Assembly: GCF_020042345.1 (NCBI RefSeq)
Contig: NZ_CP083387.1
Location: 3,410,001 to 3,474,000 of the forward strand
DNA: 64,000 bases
Direction of reading: 5' to 3'
DNA from: Arachidicoccus terrestris
Lineage (GTDB): Bacteria; Bacteroidota; Bacteroidia; Chitinophagales; Chitinophagaceae
Shown: one piece after another, positions 44,974 through 54,115 of the stretch
Numbering within the stretch: position 1 is the stretch's first letter
How the letters are laid out: each line of letters opens with the position of its first letter
Position numbers and translations under genes: made by a program
The notes under the pieces: model-generated
The model's database searches: none
What the model was told of the DNA's origin: nothing
Seen by the model: the letters and a program-made list of their open reading frames with translations, nothing else

Positions 44974-46047
44974 ATGAAAGACATGGATTGTATTATAGTG
45001 GGGCAGGGAATCGCAGGAACTCTATTGAGTTTTGAATTGATGCAGGCAGGCTTTTCTGTACTGGTCGTAGATTCAGACAAGCCTTATGGGGCCAGCCGCG
45101 TGGCCAGTGGAGTTATCAATCCGGTGACAGGGCGAAGGGTTGTGGAAACATGGAAAATAGACCATCTTTTGCCCTTGGCCGCTGATACTTATGACCGGAT
45201 CAGTAAGTTCCTCGGCTTACCTTCTATCACAAGAATGATAGATGTCCTTTCGGTTCATAATAGTGAGCAGATGCGGCAGGCGTATGAGAAACGCATTAAG
45301 GAAGAAAGTAATTATATCCTTGAAGTGGAAGGTACCGGACAGTATGAGTTATTTTTTAAGCTACCATATGGTTTGCATGCGATTCATCCTGTTTTATTAG
45401 TTGACCTGCAAACATTGTTGTCTGCTTATAGGGACTATCTTATTGAACAGGATCTTTTATTGAACATCCCCTTTGATTGGAGTCGGTTGCAATTGTCAAA
45501 AAAAGAAGACGAGCCGATTTTTTATAACAGTGACGATGGCATACAACTAAAAGCAAAATGGCTGATTGCCGCTGAAGGAACCGGAGTGGTGCATAATCCA
45601 TATTTTAAGGAGCTGGCTTTTAGGTATAATAAAGGTGAAGCTCTGATTATTTCAGCGCCACAACTGCCAAGGTCACATATTTATAAATTGCGATATAGTA
45701 TAGTGCCCTGGGGAGAGAAGGACCTTTTTTGGGTGGGTTCGACGTATCAGTGGACCTTTGATAATGCATCGCCCTCAGCTTCCTTTAAAGAATCGGTGAT
45801 CAGTTTTTTAGATAAAGAACTTTTAGTACCTTATAAGGTGTTGGATCACATGGCTTCTATTAGGCCGGCCAGTGTGAACAGAAGGCCGTTTGCCGGTTTT
45901 CACAGTATATATTCCCGACTAGGTATTCTCAATGGACTGGGGGCCAAAGGGTGCTCACTGGCCCCATATCTGGCAATGGCCTGGAAGGATCATTTGTTGA
46001 GGGGCAGGCCTTTTGATGCTGAAGTCATCCTTGACAACAATCGGTAA
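44974..46047 (+). CDS. FAD-dependent oxidoreductase (DAO family)
   Basis: The protein has about 357 residues. The N-terminal Rossmann motif IVGQGIAGTLL binds FAD, VVDSDKPYGASRVASGVINP follows and a C-terminal GLGAKGCSLAP block closes the FAD site, typical of D-amino acid or glycine oxidase-like proteins. Substrate unknown. I use the ATG at 44974; a longer frame begins with a TTG at 44944. Only 45 bp separate it from the right-hand repeat, so part of its promoter may have been moved away by the insertion. Confidence 0.82.
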   Translation: MKDMDCIIVGQGIAGTLLSFELMQAGFSVLVVDSDKPYGASRVASGVINPVTGRRVVETWKIDHLLPLAADTYDRISKFLGLPSITRMIDVLSVHNSEQMRQAYEKRIKEESNYILEVEGTGQYELFFKLPYGLHAIHPVLLVDLQTLLSAYRDYLIEQDLLLNIPFDWSRLQLSKKEDEPIFYNSDDGIQLKAKWLIAAEGTGVVHNPYFKELAFRYNKGEALIISAPQLPRSHIYKLRYSIVPWGEKDLFWVGSTYQWTFDNASPSASFKESVISFLDKELLVPYKVLDHMASIRPASVNRRPFAGFHSIYSRLGILNGLGAKGCSLAPYLAMAWKDHLLRGRPFDAEVILDNNR

Positions 46048-46063
46048 ACAGCGCCCCTGTTTA
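46045..46063 (+). terminator. weak hairpin after the oxidoreductase gene
   Basis: TAAACAG pairs with CTGTTTA over a CGCCC loop, overlapping the stop codon. The following TATATGT is a poor T run, so this is only a possible terminator. Confidence 0.3.
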
Positions 46064-46137
46064 TATATGTATAGGTATGACTATATCTATATCTGTCTTT
46101 AATACCATCGGTTATCGGCCGCAGATCTGTCGTATTA

Positions 46138-47016
46138 TTATTTGCTGATTTTAGAATACAGCTCACGGATCAGACCATCTGCGACGCCGATTTTGGGTAC
46201 ATAGATCTCTTGAGCGCCAGTCCAGCGCATGATTTGAATATAGATCTGAAGGGCGGGTACAATTACATCCGCACGATCTTCTCTTATTTTGTATTGTCGC
46301 ATTCGTTCAGCGATGCTCAACGTTTCAAAGTGTTTATAATAGTTTTTAAGGGTACGTATAGACAGGGGCCTTCCCTCCTTTGTTTTACTCAATGAAAACA
46401 CTTTATTAATATTACCACCGGAACCAATAGCGGTGATTGGCAAATCGCATTGGGTTTTCTCCTGAATCAATGTTTTGAGTTCAGCCCAGTCTTTATCTCC
46501 CCACTGGCCTTCCAGGAGGCGTATCGTACCCAAATTGACAGATTTTTTAAAAACTTGTCTGCCTTTTACATAGAAATTGAGTTCGGTACTGCCTCCACCC
46601 ACGTCAATGTATAGGTAGGCATGTTGATTGCTTAGCGATTCCGCAATATGGTTTTTAAAAACCAGCGAAGCTTCTTCTTCACCCGAGATGATTTCTATAG
46701 AAATTCCGGATCGCTGATGCACGTCTTCAATAATATCCCGGCTGTTTTTAGCGTCTCTCATGGCGCTGGTCGCACAGGCTCTGAACTGCTCCACACCATA
46801 GGCATCCATCAGATGTCGGTATGCCTGCATGGTATTGATGAGCATTGCTTCCCTTTTAGGGCCGATTTTTGATAGTTTGAAGACGTCCAAACCCAATCGT
46901 AAGGGGACGCGGACAAGGTTCATTTTATTAAATTCCAAATGTTTTCCTTTGCCTTTGACATCGGCGATCAGCAGACGTGAGGCGTTACTTCCTATATCAA
47001 TCGCGGCTAGAACCAT
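46138..47016 (-). CDS. ppx: Ppx/GppA phosphatase (exopolyphosphatase)
   Basis: This 292-residue ASKHA-fold phosphatase starts with AAIDIGSNASRLLIAD (phosphate 1 loop) and has IDVGGGSTEL (phosphate 2 loop) and ITAIGSGGNINKV. It removes phosphate from the end of polyphosphate or from pppGpp. It starts 18 nt after ppk1 on the same strand, a pairing that favours the polyphosphate role. The short form lacks the C-terminal HD domain of E. coli Ppx. Confidence 0.9.
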   Translation of the reverse strand: MVLAAIDIGSNASRLLIADVKGKGKHLEFNKMNLVRVPLRLGLDVFKLSKIGPKREAMLINTMQAYRHLMDAYGVEQFRACATSAMRDAKNSRDIIEDVHQRSGISIEIISGEEEASLVFKNHIAESLSNQHAYLYIDVGGGSTELNFYVKGRQVFKKSVNLGTIRLLEGQWGDKDWAELKTLIQEKTQCDLPITAIGSGGNINKVFSLSKTKEGRPLSIRTLKNYYKHFETLSIAERMRQYKIREDRADVIVPALQIYIQIMRWTGAQEIYVPKIGVADGLIRELYSKISK

Positions 47017-47034
47017 ACGCTATTTTTTGTAATA

Positions 47035-49236
47035 CTATTTATTTGTTCCGTTTACTAATTTTAATGACGCTATTTTCGTGCCTGTTTTTGGTATGGGCTT
47101 CACTTTTGCCACAGATTTTATTGCCGGCTTAGAACGAGACGCCTTTGAGAGCTGTTTGGATTCCGGTGGCAATGTATCCTGCAAGTATGTATAGATCTTT
47201 GTTTGAGACCTTATCTCCTTTTCTTTATTGCCCCTATGAATATACTTGTTTTCCAGCAAACCATCCAAAATTCTTGCTTTGACATTATCGCTTAACTGGA
47301 TTTGGAGGATTTCCCGGAGTGTTTTTTTGATGGCGGGATCCTGTATCTTTACGGCTACTTCTAGCCGATGTTGTAAATTTCGGACCATCCAGTCCGCAGA
47401 AGATATATATGTGGTGTGCTTGCCGCCATGATGGAAGATCATTACTCTGGCATGTTCCAGGTATTCATCGACAATACTGATGGCAAACATATCTTGTTTA
47501 AACTTCTTAAAATGAGTGTTTGCACAGCATATACTCCTTATGATCATCTGTACGGGTACACCTGCGTGTGCTGCTTCATACAATTTCCGGATAAGAATAT
47601 CGTCACTGAGAGAATTTAGTTTTAGAATGATTCCTGATTTTTTTCCAGCTTTTGCGGCAGCGATCTCGTAGTCGATGCGGCTGATAAAATGTTCCCGCAT
47701 TCCGGTAGGGGCTATTACCAGATGTTTGCATTTGTGAAGATGGGCTTCGCTAGTGTGCTCCGGCGCTTCCAGGTATTTAAAAATGCGCCCGATATCAGCC
47801 ATGATGGCTGAGTTGGCGGTCAGCAGATAATGATCTCCATAGATTCTTGCGGTTTTTTCATTAAGGTTGCCAGTTGCAATGAAACCATAACTGACGGTTT
47901 TTTTCTGAATCCGTTTTTTGATCAGACAGACTTTTGCGTGAACTTTTTTGTCCGTAATGCCAATTAAAGTTTTGACACCTTCTTCTTCCAGGCGGTCCTT
48001 CCATTCCAGATTGGCCTGTTCATTGAACCTCGCCCGGAGTTCTATCATAACGGTTACATCTTTTCCATTACGGACAGCATTGATCAGCGCATTGACGATC
48101 TTGGAATTAGATGCCAACCTGTAGGCCGTTATCTGAATGCTCTCTACATCCGGATCCATAGCGGCCTCCCGGAGCAAATCAATTACCGTTACATAGCTGT
48201 GATAGGGCGGGCTTAATAAAATATCTTTTTTGAGCAGGACATCGGTCACCCTTCTTTTACCGGCAACATCCGGATGAACAAATGGAGGTTGGTTCCTGGT
48301 TGTTTTGATAGGAAATAAATCAGGTAGCGCCATAAAATCACGGAAATTATGAATCTTTTCTCCTGGTAAGATATTGTCTTTCTGGCTCAGATGCAGATGT
48401 TTAATAAGAAATTGTAGCAGCCCTGTATGCATCTGTTTGTCATAGATGAAACGGACCGCTTTTCCTTTACGCCTGTTTTTTAGACCCTTTTTGATCTGCT
48501 GAACCAGCGTAGTCGACAAATCATTATCAATATCAAATTCTGCATCCTTTGTAATTTTGAAGATATACGCTTCAAACTGGTCATAGTCAAAGAAGGAAAA
48601 AATATACGGTAAATTAAATCGTATCACATCTTCCAACAGGATTATATGCCGTTCAGTAGACCTTGAGGGAAGCTGGAGGAATCTTCCATGAATGTCAGAC
48701 GGGATTTCAATGAGAGCGAGTTTATGGTCGGATGGATCATTCTTTTTATGCATAACCACACCCAAGAACAGGCTTTTATCTCTTAGATAGGGCAGAGCTG
48801 GCAAGTCTTCAACTAAAAGTGGTATAACACTGGAGGCAACTTCCTGATCAAAATAGTTTCTGACAAAACTCTTTTGACGGGTAGACAGAGAACTGGCATC
48901 TTTTAGAAAAAATTTATTCTCAGCCATTTCCTGGACGATGCCTTGCCAGACTGTATTGAATTCATTTTGTTGCCTGAGTACGATCGTCTGGATTCTTTCC
49001 AGGATTGCCTCCGGTTGCTCCTCGAAGTAAAAGTTCGCTTTTTTCCCTTTAAGCAAAACCATGCGTTTAAGTGCTGCTACCCGGACCCGGAAAAACTCCT
49101 CAAGATTGCTGGAATGGATGGCCAGAAATTTAATTCGTTCTGGTAATGGCACTGTAGGGTCGCTAGCCTCTTGTAAAACGCGTTCATTAAAACTGAGCCA
49201 GCTTATATCACGTGGAATGTTCTGAATGGTTTTCAT
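47035..49236 (-). CDS. ppk1: polyphosphate kinase 1
   Basis: Makes polyphosphate from ATP. This 733-residue PPK1 has an N-terminal helical domain, a middle domain and two PLD-like C-terminal domains. The phospho-acceptor His is His433 in KVHAKVCLI. The second His of E. coli (His454, 19 residues later) corresponds here to Phe452 in YGFIATGN. The last 40 residues are a Lys/Pro-rich tail. Paired with ppx. Confidence 0.95.
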   Translation of the reverse strand: MKTIQNIPRDISWLSFNERVLQEASDPTVPLPERIKFLAIHSSNLEEFFRVRVAALKRMVLLKGKKANFYFEEQPEAILERIQTIVLRQQNEFNTVWQGIVQEMAENKFFLKDASSLSTRQKSFVRNYFDQEVASSVIPLLVEDLPALPYLRDKSLFLGVVMHKKNDPSDHKLALIEIPSDIHGRFLQLPSRSTERHIILLEDVIRFNLPYIFSFFDYDQFEAYIFKITKDAEFDIDNDLSTTLVQQIKKGLKNRRKGKAVRFIYDKQMHTGLLQFLIKHLHLSQKDNILPGEKIHNFRDFMALPDLFPIKTTRNQPPFVHPDVAGKRRVTDVLLKKDILLSPPYHSYVTVIDLLREAAMDPDVESIQITAYRLASNSKIVNALINAVRNGKDVTVMIELRARFNEQANLEWKDRLEEEGVKTLIGITDKKVHAKVCLIKKRIQKKTVSYGFIATGNLNEKTARIYGDHYLLTANSAIMADIGRIFKYLEAPEHTSEAHLHKCKHLVIAPTGMREHFISRIDYEIAAAKAGKKSGIILKLNSLSDDILIRKLYEAAHAGVPVQMIIRSICCANTHFKKFKQDMFAISIVDEYLEHARVMIFHHGGKHTTYISSADWMVRNLQHRLEVAVKIQDPAIKKTLREILQIQLSDNVKARILDGLLENKYIHRGNKEKEIRSQTKIYTYLQDTLPPESKQLSKASRSKPAIKSVAKVKPIPKTGTKIASLKLVNGTNK

Positions 49237-49695
49237 CTAGATCGTCGTGGAAAATAACCTATTTTAAATTCATTAATATGTTCTGTCTCTAAAGGTAAGT
49301 ATTGAAGGGTAATTCTTTAGTATTCCAAGGTTAAATTATTGTAACTTCTTTCTTTAGTGTACATGCGGAAAAAAAGAGCTAATTAAATGAGCTTAACACC
49401 ATTTTTTCAAGAAGACATCATAAAAAGATGGTTGAAATTTAAAGAGTGTTACCCTGCATTGTTAGATACTTCTATAATAAACTTAGCATATATTCTCTTC
49501 AACATTTAGCTGAACTATATCAACTAAAGAGAGGTATTGACGATAAAAATGGGCGAATGTAGAGATAAGTTCGATAATTTAGAAGATAAAATAAATATCA
49601 AACTGGCCTTGGTTGAAACCCGGCACTTTGAATGGCTGTTTCGTTGTATTTTATTGTAAAGAGCTCTTGGATTAGATAATTATAGCATATGTCAG
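49237..49695. other. intergenic stretch with two short frames
   Basis: The 459 bp hold two short plus-strand frames, 49387-49509 (40 codons, starting MSLTPFFQEDIIKRW) and 49549-49659 (36 codons, ending RHFEWLFRCILL). Both read like pieces of ordinary protein, not random AT-rich DNA, but neither is recognised. They could be remains of one decayed gene or small genes. Confidence 0.35.
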
Positions 49696-50199
49696 TTATT
49701 CTGTTTTATCCGTATTTCTCAGCTTTTCCAGCGTTGCAGTAGATGAATAGCCTTCCAGAATAGGGTTAATAATAACCTCGCCACCATTGTCCTTTACCTC
49801 TTTTGCGCCGACAATCTGATCGATACTATAATCACCACCTTTGACCAATACATCGGGCAGGAGTGCCTGGATGGTCTTAAGAGGCGTTGGTTCGTCAAAT
49901 ACGATAACAGCGTCAACGACAGCCATCGCAGCCAGTAAAAGCGCCCGGTCTTCCGCTTTATTAATGGGCCTTCCCTCTCCTTTAATGCCGGCAATACTGG
50001 CATCTGAATTAATAGCCACGATAAGACAATCTGCATGACTGGCAGCTTCATTTAAAGAAACCAGGTGACCGGCATGTAACACATCAAAACAGCCATTGGT
50101 AAATGCCACTTTTTTACTTTTAAGTCGCCATCCCGCTACCACTCTTTGTAAATCTTCTAACTCATATAGCTTACTCGCCGCAAATGCTGTAATTTTCAT
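49696..50199 (-). CDS. rfaE2: D-glycero-beta-D-manno-heptose 1-phosphate adenylyltransferase
   Basis: Makes ADP-heptose for the LPS core. The 167 residues carry the nucleotidyltransferase motif TNGCFDVLHAGHL (GxFDxxHxGH), then VKGGDYS and EGYSSTATLEKL (the ISTT-like motif). This is only the C-terminal half of E. coli HldE; the kinase half (rfaE1) is elsewhere. Monocistronic. Confidence 0.95.
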   Translation of the reverse strand: MKITAFAASKLYELEDLQRVVAGWRLKSKKVAFTNGCFDVLHAGHLVSLNEAASHADCLIVAINSDASIAGIKGEGRPINKAEDRALLLAAMAVVDAVIVFDEPTPLKTIQALLPDVLVKGGDYSIDQIVGAKEVKDNGGEVIINPILEGYSSTATLEKLRNTDKTE

Positions 50200-50702
50200 G
50201 TATTGTGTTTAGAGGTTCAATTTAAGATAAAATCGCCAAAGGCCATTATTTTATTGATGCTATTGTTCTATCGATATTGGAACACATCGTCAAACCTCTT
50301 AATAATCAGCATAGAGCAGAGTTAAAAGAAGAGTAACTGCTGCTCAGATATATAATTATTTAATTGATTGTCAGTTTATTATATCCAAAAAAGCAAGAAG
50401 TTTAACACCTACTCGAAGCGCAGTTCCAGAAAATGCAGAACTTGTCTTTAAAAGTTGACAGCCATCTCTGCTTCTTTCACTGTAATTATTTAGTTTTGCC
50501 CCTGTCATCATCGAAAAGCACTGATACTAATAGGGTGGAGATGATGACGAACCTACTTCGTTGATTTGACCTGACTGTACATCTGCCGCTTTGCCATGGG
50601 CAGTAAGAACAGCCATCAATCCAAATATTATTGAAATCATGCCCTGGTGGTATAAGGCCACATTAAAGGGGCACAGGCATTCTATTATAAAAAAATTAAA
50701 TT
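50200..50702. other. spacer holding the left side of the TnpB element
   Basis: There is a hairpin GAGCAGAGTTA/TAACTGCTGCTC at 50314-50345, a nested imperfect hairpin at about 50640-50685 (GTGG/CCAC inside a GCC/GGC-type stem), and the possible small peptide gene at 50527-50640. The nested hairpin, just before tnpB, may be the left end of the element. Confidence 0.35.
50527..50640 (-). CDS. possible small exported peptide (37 aa)
   Basis: It reads MISIIFGLMAVLTAHGKA, a plausible hydrophobic signal, then ADVQSGQINEVGSSSSPPY and a stop. The start sits at the edge of the hairpin ahead of tnpB, so the true N-terminus may have been lost or this may be the end of a broken gene. I do not recognise it. 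Confidence 0.25.
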   Translation of the reverse strand: MISIIFGLMAVLTAHGKAADVQSGQINEVGSSSSPPY

Positions 50703-51910
50703 GTGAAAAGCACGCACCTGAAAGCCTATAAATTTCGGATCTACCCTGAGGGGAACAGATTAATTTTCTGGCCCGGCAATTTGGCTGCGTCAGGTTCGTG
50801 TACAATTATGCCCTTGAACTGCGGCAAAAGACCTATGAACAGACCGGCAAATCCCTGTCTTACTATGATACCGCCAAAATGCTGCCTGTGCTTAAAAGCC
50901 GGCAGGAAACCGGGTGGCTGGGCGAGGTGATCGCCCAGCCACTGCAGATGGCCATGCAAAATGTAGATGATAGCTACAGGCGTTTCTTTAAGGGACAGAA
51001 CAGGTACCCCAGATTCAGGTGCAGAAGCGGCCGTCAGTGCTTTAAGCTGCCACAGGGCTTCAGGGTGGAGGGTGATCACCTCTGGCTCCCTAAACTGAAA
51101 ACAGGGATCAGAATAAAAATAAGCAGGCAGATCAAAGGGAAAATCTTATACCTGCATCTGTCCAGGACCACTACAGGCAACTATTACGTTTCCTTCACCT
51201 GTGAGGTCCCCAGAGAGATACTGGCCGGTACGGGTAAGGATACCGGCGTCGATGTAGGGGTCAAGGATGCCGCCATCCTGTCGGACGGCACCAGATATGA
51301 AAATATCAAACCGCTGAAGACACTGGAGAAGAAACTAAAACACAGACAAAAGCAGCTCTCAAAAAAGCAGAAAGGCAGCAAATCCAGGAAACGGCAACGC
51401 CGTAAAGTAGCCCGGCTGCATGAAAGGATAAAGAACCTCAGGGAGGACCACCTGCATAAGATCACTACCGACATCGTCAAGAAACACGACTGTGTCGCGG
51501 TAGAGAACATTGCGGTGAAAAACATGTTGAAAAACCACTGTCTGGCAAAGTCCCTGTCAGACGCTTCACTGGGAAAGCTACTGACCCAGCTCGAGTACAA
51601 ATGCGACTGGTATGGCCGGAAGTTCGTGAAAGTTGACCGGTTCTTTCCCTCTTCCAAAACCTGTTATGTCTGCGGGGAAAAGAAAGAAGACCTGACTCTG
51701 GCAGACAGGACCTGGACCTGCAGCTGCTGCCATACCACGCATGACAGAGATGTCAATGCCGCCAGGAACATACTCAGGGAAGGTCTGAAAATATTGTCTG
51801 GCTGTGGTACGCAGTCGGACACTAAACAAAAACAGGCGGAGGCGTTCCCACCAGGGGAGTCTGTGAAGCCTGAAGCGAAGGCTATGCAAGAGGAAAAACC
51901 TGATGCATAG
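50703..51910 (+). pseudogene. tnpB: TnpB RNA-guided nuclease, one-base frameshift
   Basis: The start is GTG at 50703 (MKSTHLKAYKFRIYPEG). The frame breaks at GGGG (50750-50753). In the -1 frame it continues EQINFLARQFGCVRFVYNY to the end, for about 402 residues in all. This fits loss of one G from a G5 run. The rest is intact: RuvC Asp in GVDVGVKDAA, Glu in VAVENIAV, the zinc finger CYVCG...CSCC and the last Asp in HDRDVNAA. No TnpA transposase is beside it. If the frameshift is real, only an N-truncated protein from an internal GTG (50798) could be made. Confidence 0.85.
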
Positions 51911-51946
51911 CTGAGCAGTACAAAAGAAGATGATGAGTTATATAAT

Positions 51947-51966
51947 ATTTTGATGGCCATCAAAAT
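51947..51966. repeat. 20-bp perfect palindrome after tnpB
   Basis: ATTTTGATGGCCATCAAAAT reads the same on both strands. It lies 37 nt after the tnpB stop and may be part of the right end of the element or of its guide RNA, which in this family overlaps the tnpB 3' end. The element's boundary is not fixed. Confidence 0.5.
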
Positions 51967-51970
51967 CAAA

Positions 51971-52013
51971 GATGCCTGCCCGGAAATCTTATGAAATCCT
52001 AAGGCAGGCGTTT
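51971..52013 (-). terminator. terminator of the panD-dapD transcript
   Basis: GCCTGCC and GGCAGGC arms (about 51973-51979 and 52004-52011) lie 50 bp after the panD stop on the minus strand, with a long loop. Beyond it on that strand comes a moderately T-rich ATCTTTGATTTT. Confidence 0.5.
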
Positions 52014-52059
52014 AAAAAATATACCCAGCCACTAAACGGGTAACACTGGCTTCCTTAGA

Positions 52060-52410
52060 TTAAGGCAGTTTATTCGTTCCCTCTCTGGGAAAGACGACCT
52101 GGGGACGGAAGGTCTTAGCTTCTTCGAAATCCATGTGTGCATAAGATATAATAATAATAATATCACCTACTGCACCTTTTCTGGCAGCAGGGCCGTTTAG
52201 GCAAACGGTACCGCTGTCTCTTTTGCCTTTGATGAGGTAGGTTTCAAGGCGCTCGCCGTTATTGACATTAACGATCTGCACTTTTTCTCCTTCAATCATT
52301 CCTGCTGCGTCCATCAGGGCTTCATCCAGGGTGAGGCTTCCGACATAGTTTAAATTCGCTTCGGTCAATACTGCCCGATGGATTTTCGATTTTAATACCT
52401 CGATTAACAT
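52060..52410 (-). CDS. panD: aspartate 1-decarboxylase
   Basis: Makes beta-alanine for pantothenate. This 116-residue proenzyme cleaves itself between Gly24 and Ser25 in YVGSLT, leaving a pyruvoyl cofactor. Also visible are [14 protein letters not shown] (oxyanion hole) and the IIIISYA strand. It starts 11 nt after dapD and is probably co-transcribed. Confidence 0.96.
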   Translation of the reverse strand: MLIEVLKSKIHRAVLTEANLNYVGSLTLDEALMDAAGMIEGEKVQIVNVNNGERLETYLIKGKRDSGTVCLNGPAARKGAVGDIIIIISYAHMDFEEAKTFRPQVVFPREGTNKLP

Positions 52411-52421
52411 ACTTAATTTTT

Positions 52422-53228
52422 TTAGACGGCTACATTAAAATCACGAAGCGCGTCATTGAGACTTGTTTTAAGATCTGTGCTGGGTTTACGCTGACCGATG
52501 ATCAGGGCACAGTTCACATTATAGGTGCCGGCAGGGAATTCCTTAGGATAACTACCTGGAATCACCACACTGCGGGCAGGAACCCGACCTTTAATTTCAA
52601 TGGGCTTTTCACCGCTGACATCAATAATTTTGGTGGATTTGGTTAAGACTACGTTGGCACCCAATACGGCTTCTTTTTCTACAATCACGCCTTCAACTAC
52701 AATACAACGGCTACCGATAAAGCATCCGTCTTCAATAATGACCGGAGAAGCCTGTAAAGGCTCCAGTACACCACCGATACCAACACCGCCGCTTAGGTGA
52801 ACGCCTTTGCCTATCTGTGCACAGCTGCCAACTGTCGCCCAGGTGTCTACCATTGTACCTTCATCCACATAAGCCCCGATATTTACATAGCTAGGCATTA
52901 AAACAACGTTTTTGCCTAAAAAAGCACCATAACGTGCGACAGCATGAGGTACTGCTCGTACGCCCATAGTCGCATAATCTTTTTTCAGCAACATTTTATC
53001 ATGAAACTCGAAAGGCGCCAGATCCCAGGTTTGCATTTTCTGTACACCAAAATATAATAAAATGGCTTGTTTTACCCACTCATTTACCTGCCAGCCACTC
53101 TCGGTGGGAGCAGCTGTGCGGAGTCTGCCTTTATCTACCTCTTCGATAACACTCCGAACGGCATCCACATATTTTTGGTTTTCCAGTAAGGACCTGTCTT
53201 GCCAGGCGGCTTCAATAAGTTCTTTCAT
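52422..53228 (-). CDS. dapD: 2,3,4,5-tetrahydropyridine-2,6-dicarboxylate N-succinyltransferase
   Basis: Succinylates tetrahydrodipicolinate in lysine and peptidoglycan precursor synthesis. The 268 residues contain an N-terminal helical domain, then a left-handed beta-helix of hexapeptide repeats (about 100-210: [30 protein letters not shown] and [11 protein letters not shown]). First gene of a dapD-panD pair. Confidence 0.95.
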   Translation of the reverse strand: MKELIEAAWQDRSLLENQKYVDAVRSVIEEVDKGRLRTAAPTESGWQVNEWVKQAILLYFGVQKMQTWDLAPFEFHDKMLLKKDYATMGVRAVPHAVARYGAFLGKNVVLMPSYVNIGAYVDEGTMVDTWATVGSCAQIGKGVHLSGGVGIGGVLEPLQASPVIIEDGCFIGSRCIVVEGVIVEKEAVLGANVVLTKSTKIIDVSGEKPIEIKGRVPARSVVIPGSYPKEFPAGTYNVNCALIIGQRKPSTDLKTSLNDALRDFNVAV

Positions 53229-53256
53229 TATAATTTTTAGTTTTTAATGGATTTTG

Positions 53257-53264
53257 CAAAATTA
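53257..53264 (-). promoter_or_regulatory. -7 box for dapD
   Basis: TAATTTTG on the minus strand is an exact match about 30 nt before the dapD ATG. It shares the short divergent spacer with the Sua5-type gene. Confidence 0.4.
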
Positions 53265-53278
53265 ATGTATCACATGGA

Positions 53279-53286
53279 TTAATTTA
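53279..53286 (+). promoter_or_regulatory. -7 box for the Sua5-type gene
   Basis: TAATTTAG matches seven of eight positions, with TTTTGC 22 nt upstream. It ends 5 nt before the ATG at 53292, again predicting almost no leader. Confidence 0.4.
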
Positions 53287-53291
53287 GCATT

Positions 53292-53891
53292 ATGCACAAA
53301 GACTTTGAAATAGACCTACACAAATGCCTTTCTTGTTTGGAGACCGACGGTATATTCCTGTATCCAACTGACACCGTATGGGGGTTGGGCGCAGATGCGT
53401 CCAATGAAACTGCTGTTCAGCGTATTATGCATCTTAAAAACCGCCCTGCCAACAAGAGCTTTGTCGTATTGGTGGCGGACCAAGTGCAATTGGCACAATA
53501 TGTAACAGATATTGACCAGAGAATTCAGCCTTATTTGCGGCAGTTTCATAAACCGACCACGGTTATTTACCCCGGCGCACATGGACTGGCGCCAACTGTC
53601 ATTGCTGCTGATGGCTCTGTTGCTATTAGAATATGCAATGACCCTTTTTGTCAGGAACTATTACGTAGGTCGGGTAAAGCCTTGTTAAGTACTTCTGCGA
53701 ACTTAAGCGGTCAGGCAGCTCCTGCATTATACGCGGAAATGGACCCTGCTATTATACAGGGTGTTGATTATGTCGTCAGGTATAGACAGGATGATACTGA
53801 GCGTTCCGCTCCCTCAACTATTATTAAGTGGCATCCAGATCTGTTGAATACAGCAGACAATAAGAGTCCTATTGAAATCATCAGGAACTAA
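53292..53891 (+). CDS. L-threonylcarbamoyladenylate synthase (Sua5/YrdC family)
   Basis: Makes the threonylcarbamoyl-AMP used for the t6A37 tRNA modification. The 199 residues have the YrdC fold with YPTDTVWGLGADA, LKNRPANKSFVVLV (KRxxxKP-type site), VAIRIC and STSANLSGQ. It lacks the extra Sua5 C-terminal domain. Other t6A genes (tsaB, D, E) are not in the window. Confidence 0.92.
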   Translation: MHKDFEIDLHKCLSCLETDGIFLYPTDTVWGLGADASNETAVQRIMHLKNRPANKSFVVLVADQVQLAQYVTDIDQRIQPYLRQFHKPTTVIYPGAHGLAPTVIAADGSVAIRICNDPFCQELLRRSGKALLSTSANLSGQAAPALYAEMDPAIIQGVDYVVRYRQDDTERSAPSTIIKWHPDLLNTADNKSPIEIIRN

Positions 53892-53928
53892 CAGCTGCCT
53901 TTCCTTTAGATATAAAATTATATCCATA

Positions 53929-53966
53929 GATAATAATTATGACCTGTAGGTTAAATAATTATTATC
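53929..53966. repeat. AT-rich inverted repeat
   Basis: GATAATAATTAT and ATAATTATTATC form a 12-bp perfect stem over a 14-nt loop, 38 nt after the Sua5-type gene. It could be a weak terminator or an operator ahead of the phosphate genes. Confidence 0.45.
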
Positions 53967-54088
53967 AAATTGTAAATTTATTGATTATATATATTCCTTA
54001 TAAGCAATTATTTGCAAATAATTTGTTAGCCTATATTAATTTTATATTAACTTACGGTAGATAGGGCACTTAAAACAGCACAGCAGGT

Positions 54089-54096
54089 TACTTTTG
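54089..54096 (+). promoter_or_regulatory. -7 box for the DUF47-pit operon
   Basis: TACTTTTG is an exact TAnnTTTG match ending 19 nt before the DUF47 start. A good -33 is not seen. Confidence 0.45.
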
Positions 54097-54115
54097 CACA
54101 AAATATTTATAAGCT

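Noticed and set aside
50527-50805. Full 92-codon minus-strand frame over the tnpB start
   Set aside because: Its first half is antisense to tnpB; only the last 37 codons look like a possible peptide.
50539-51937. AGATGATGA repeated on both sides of tnpB as a target duplication
   Set aside because: Nine bases of simple sequence; TnpB-type elements do not make target duplications, and the left copy is within the peptide frame.
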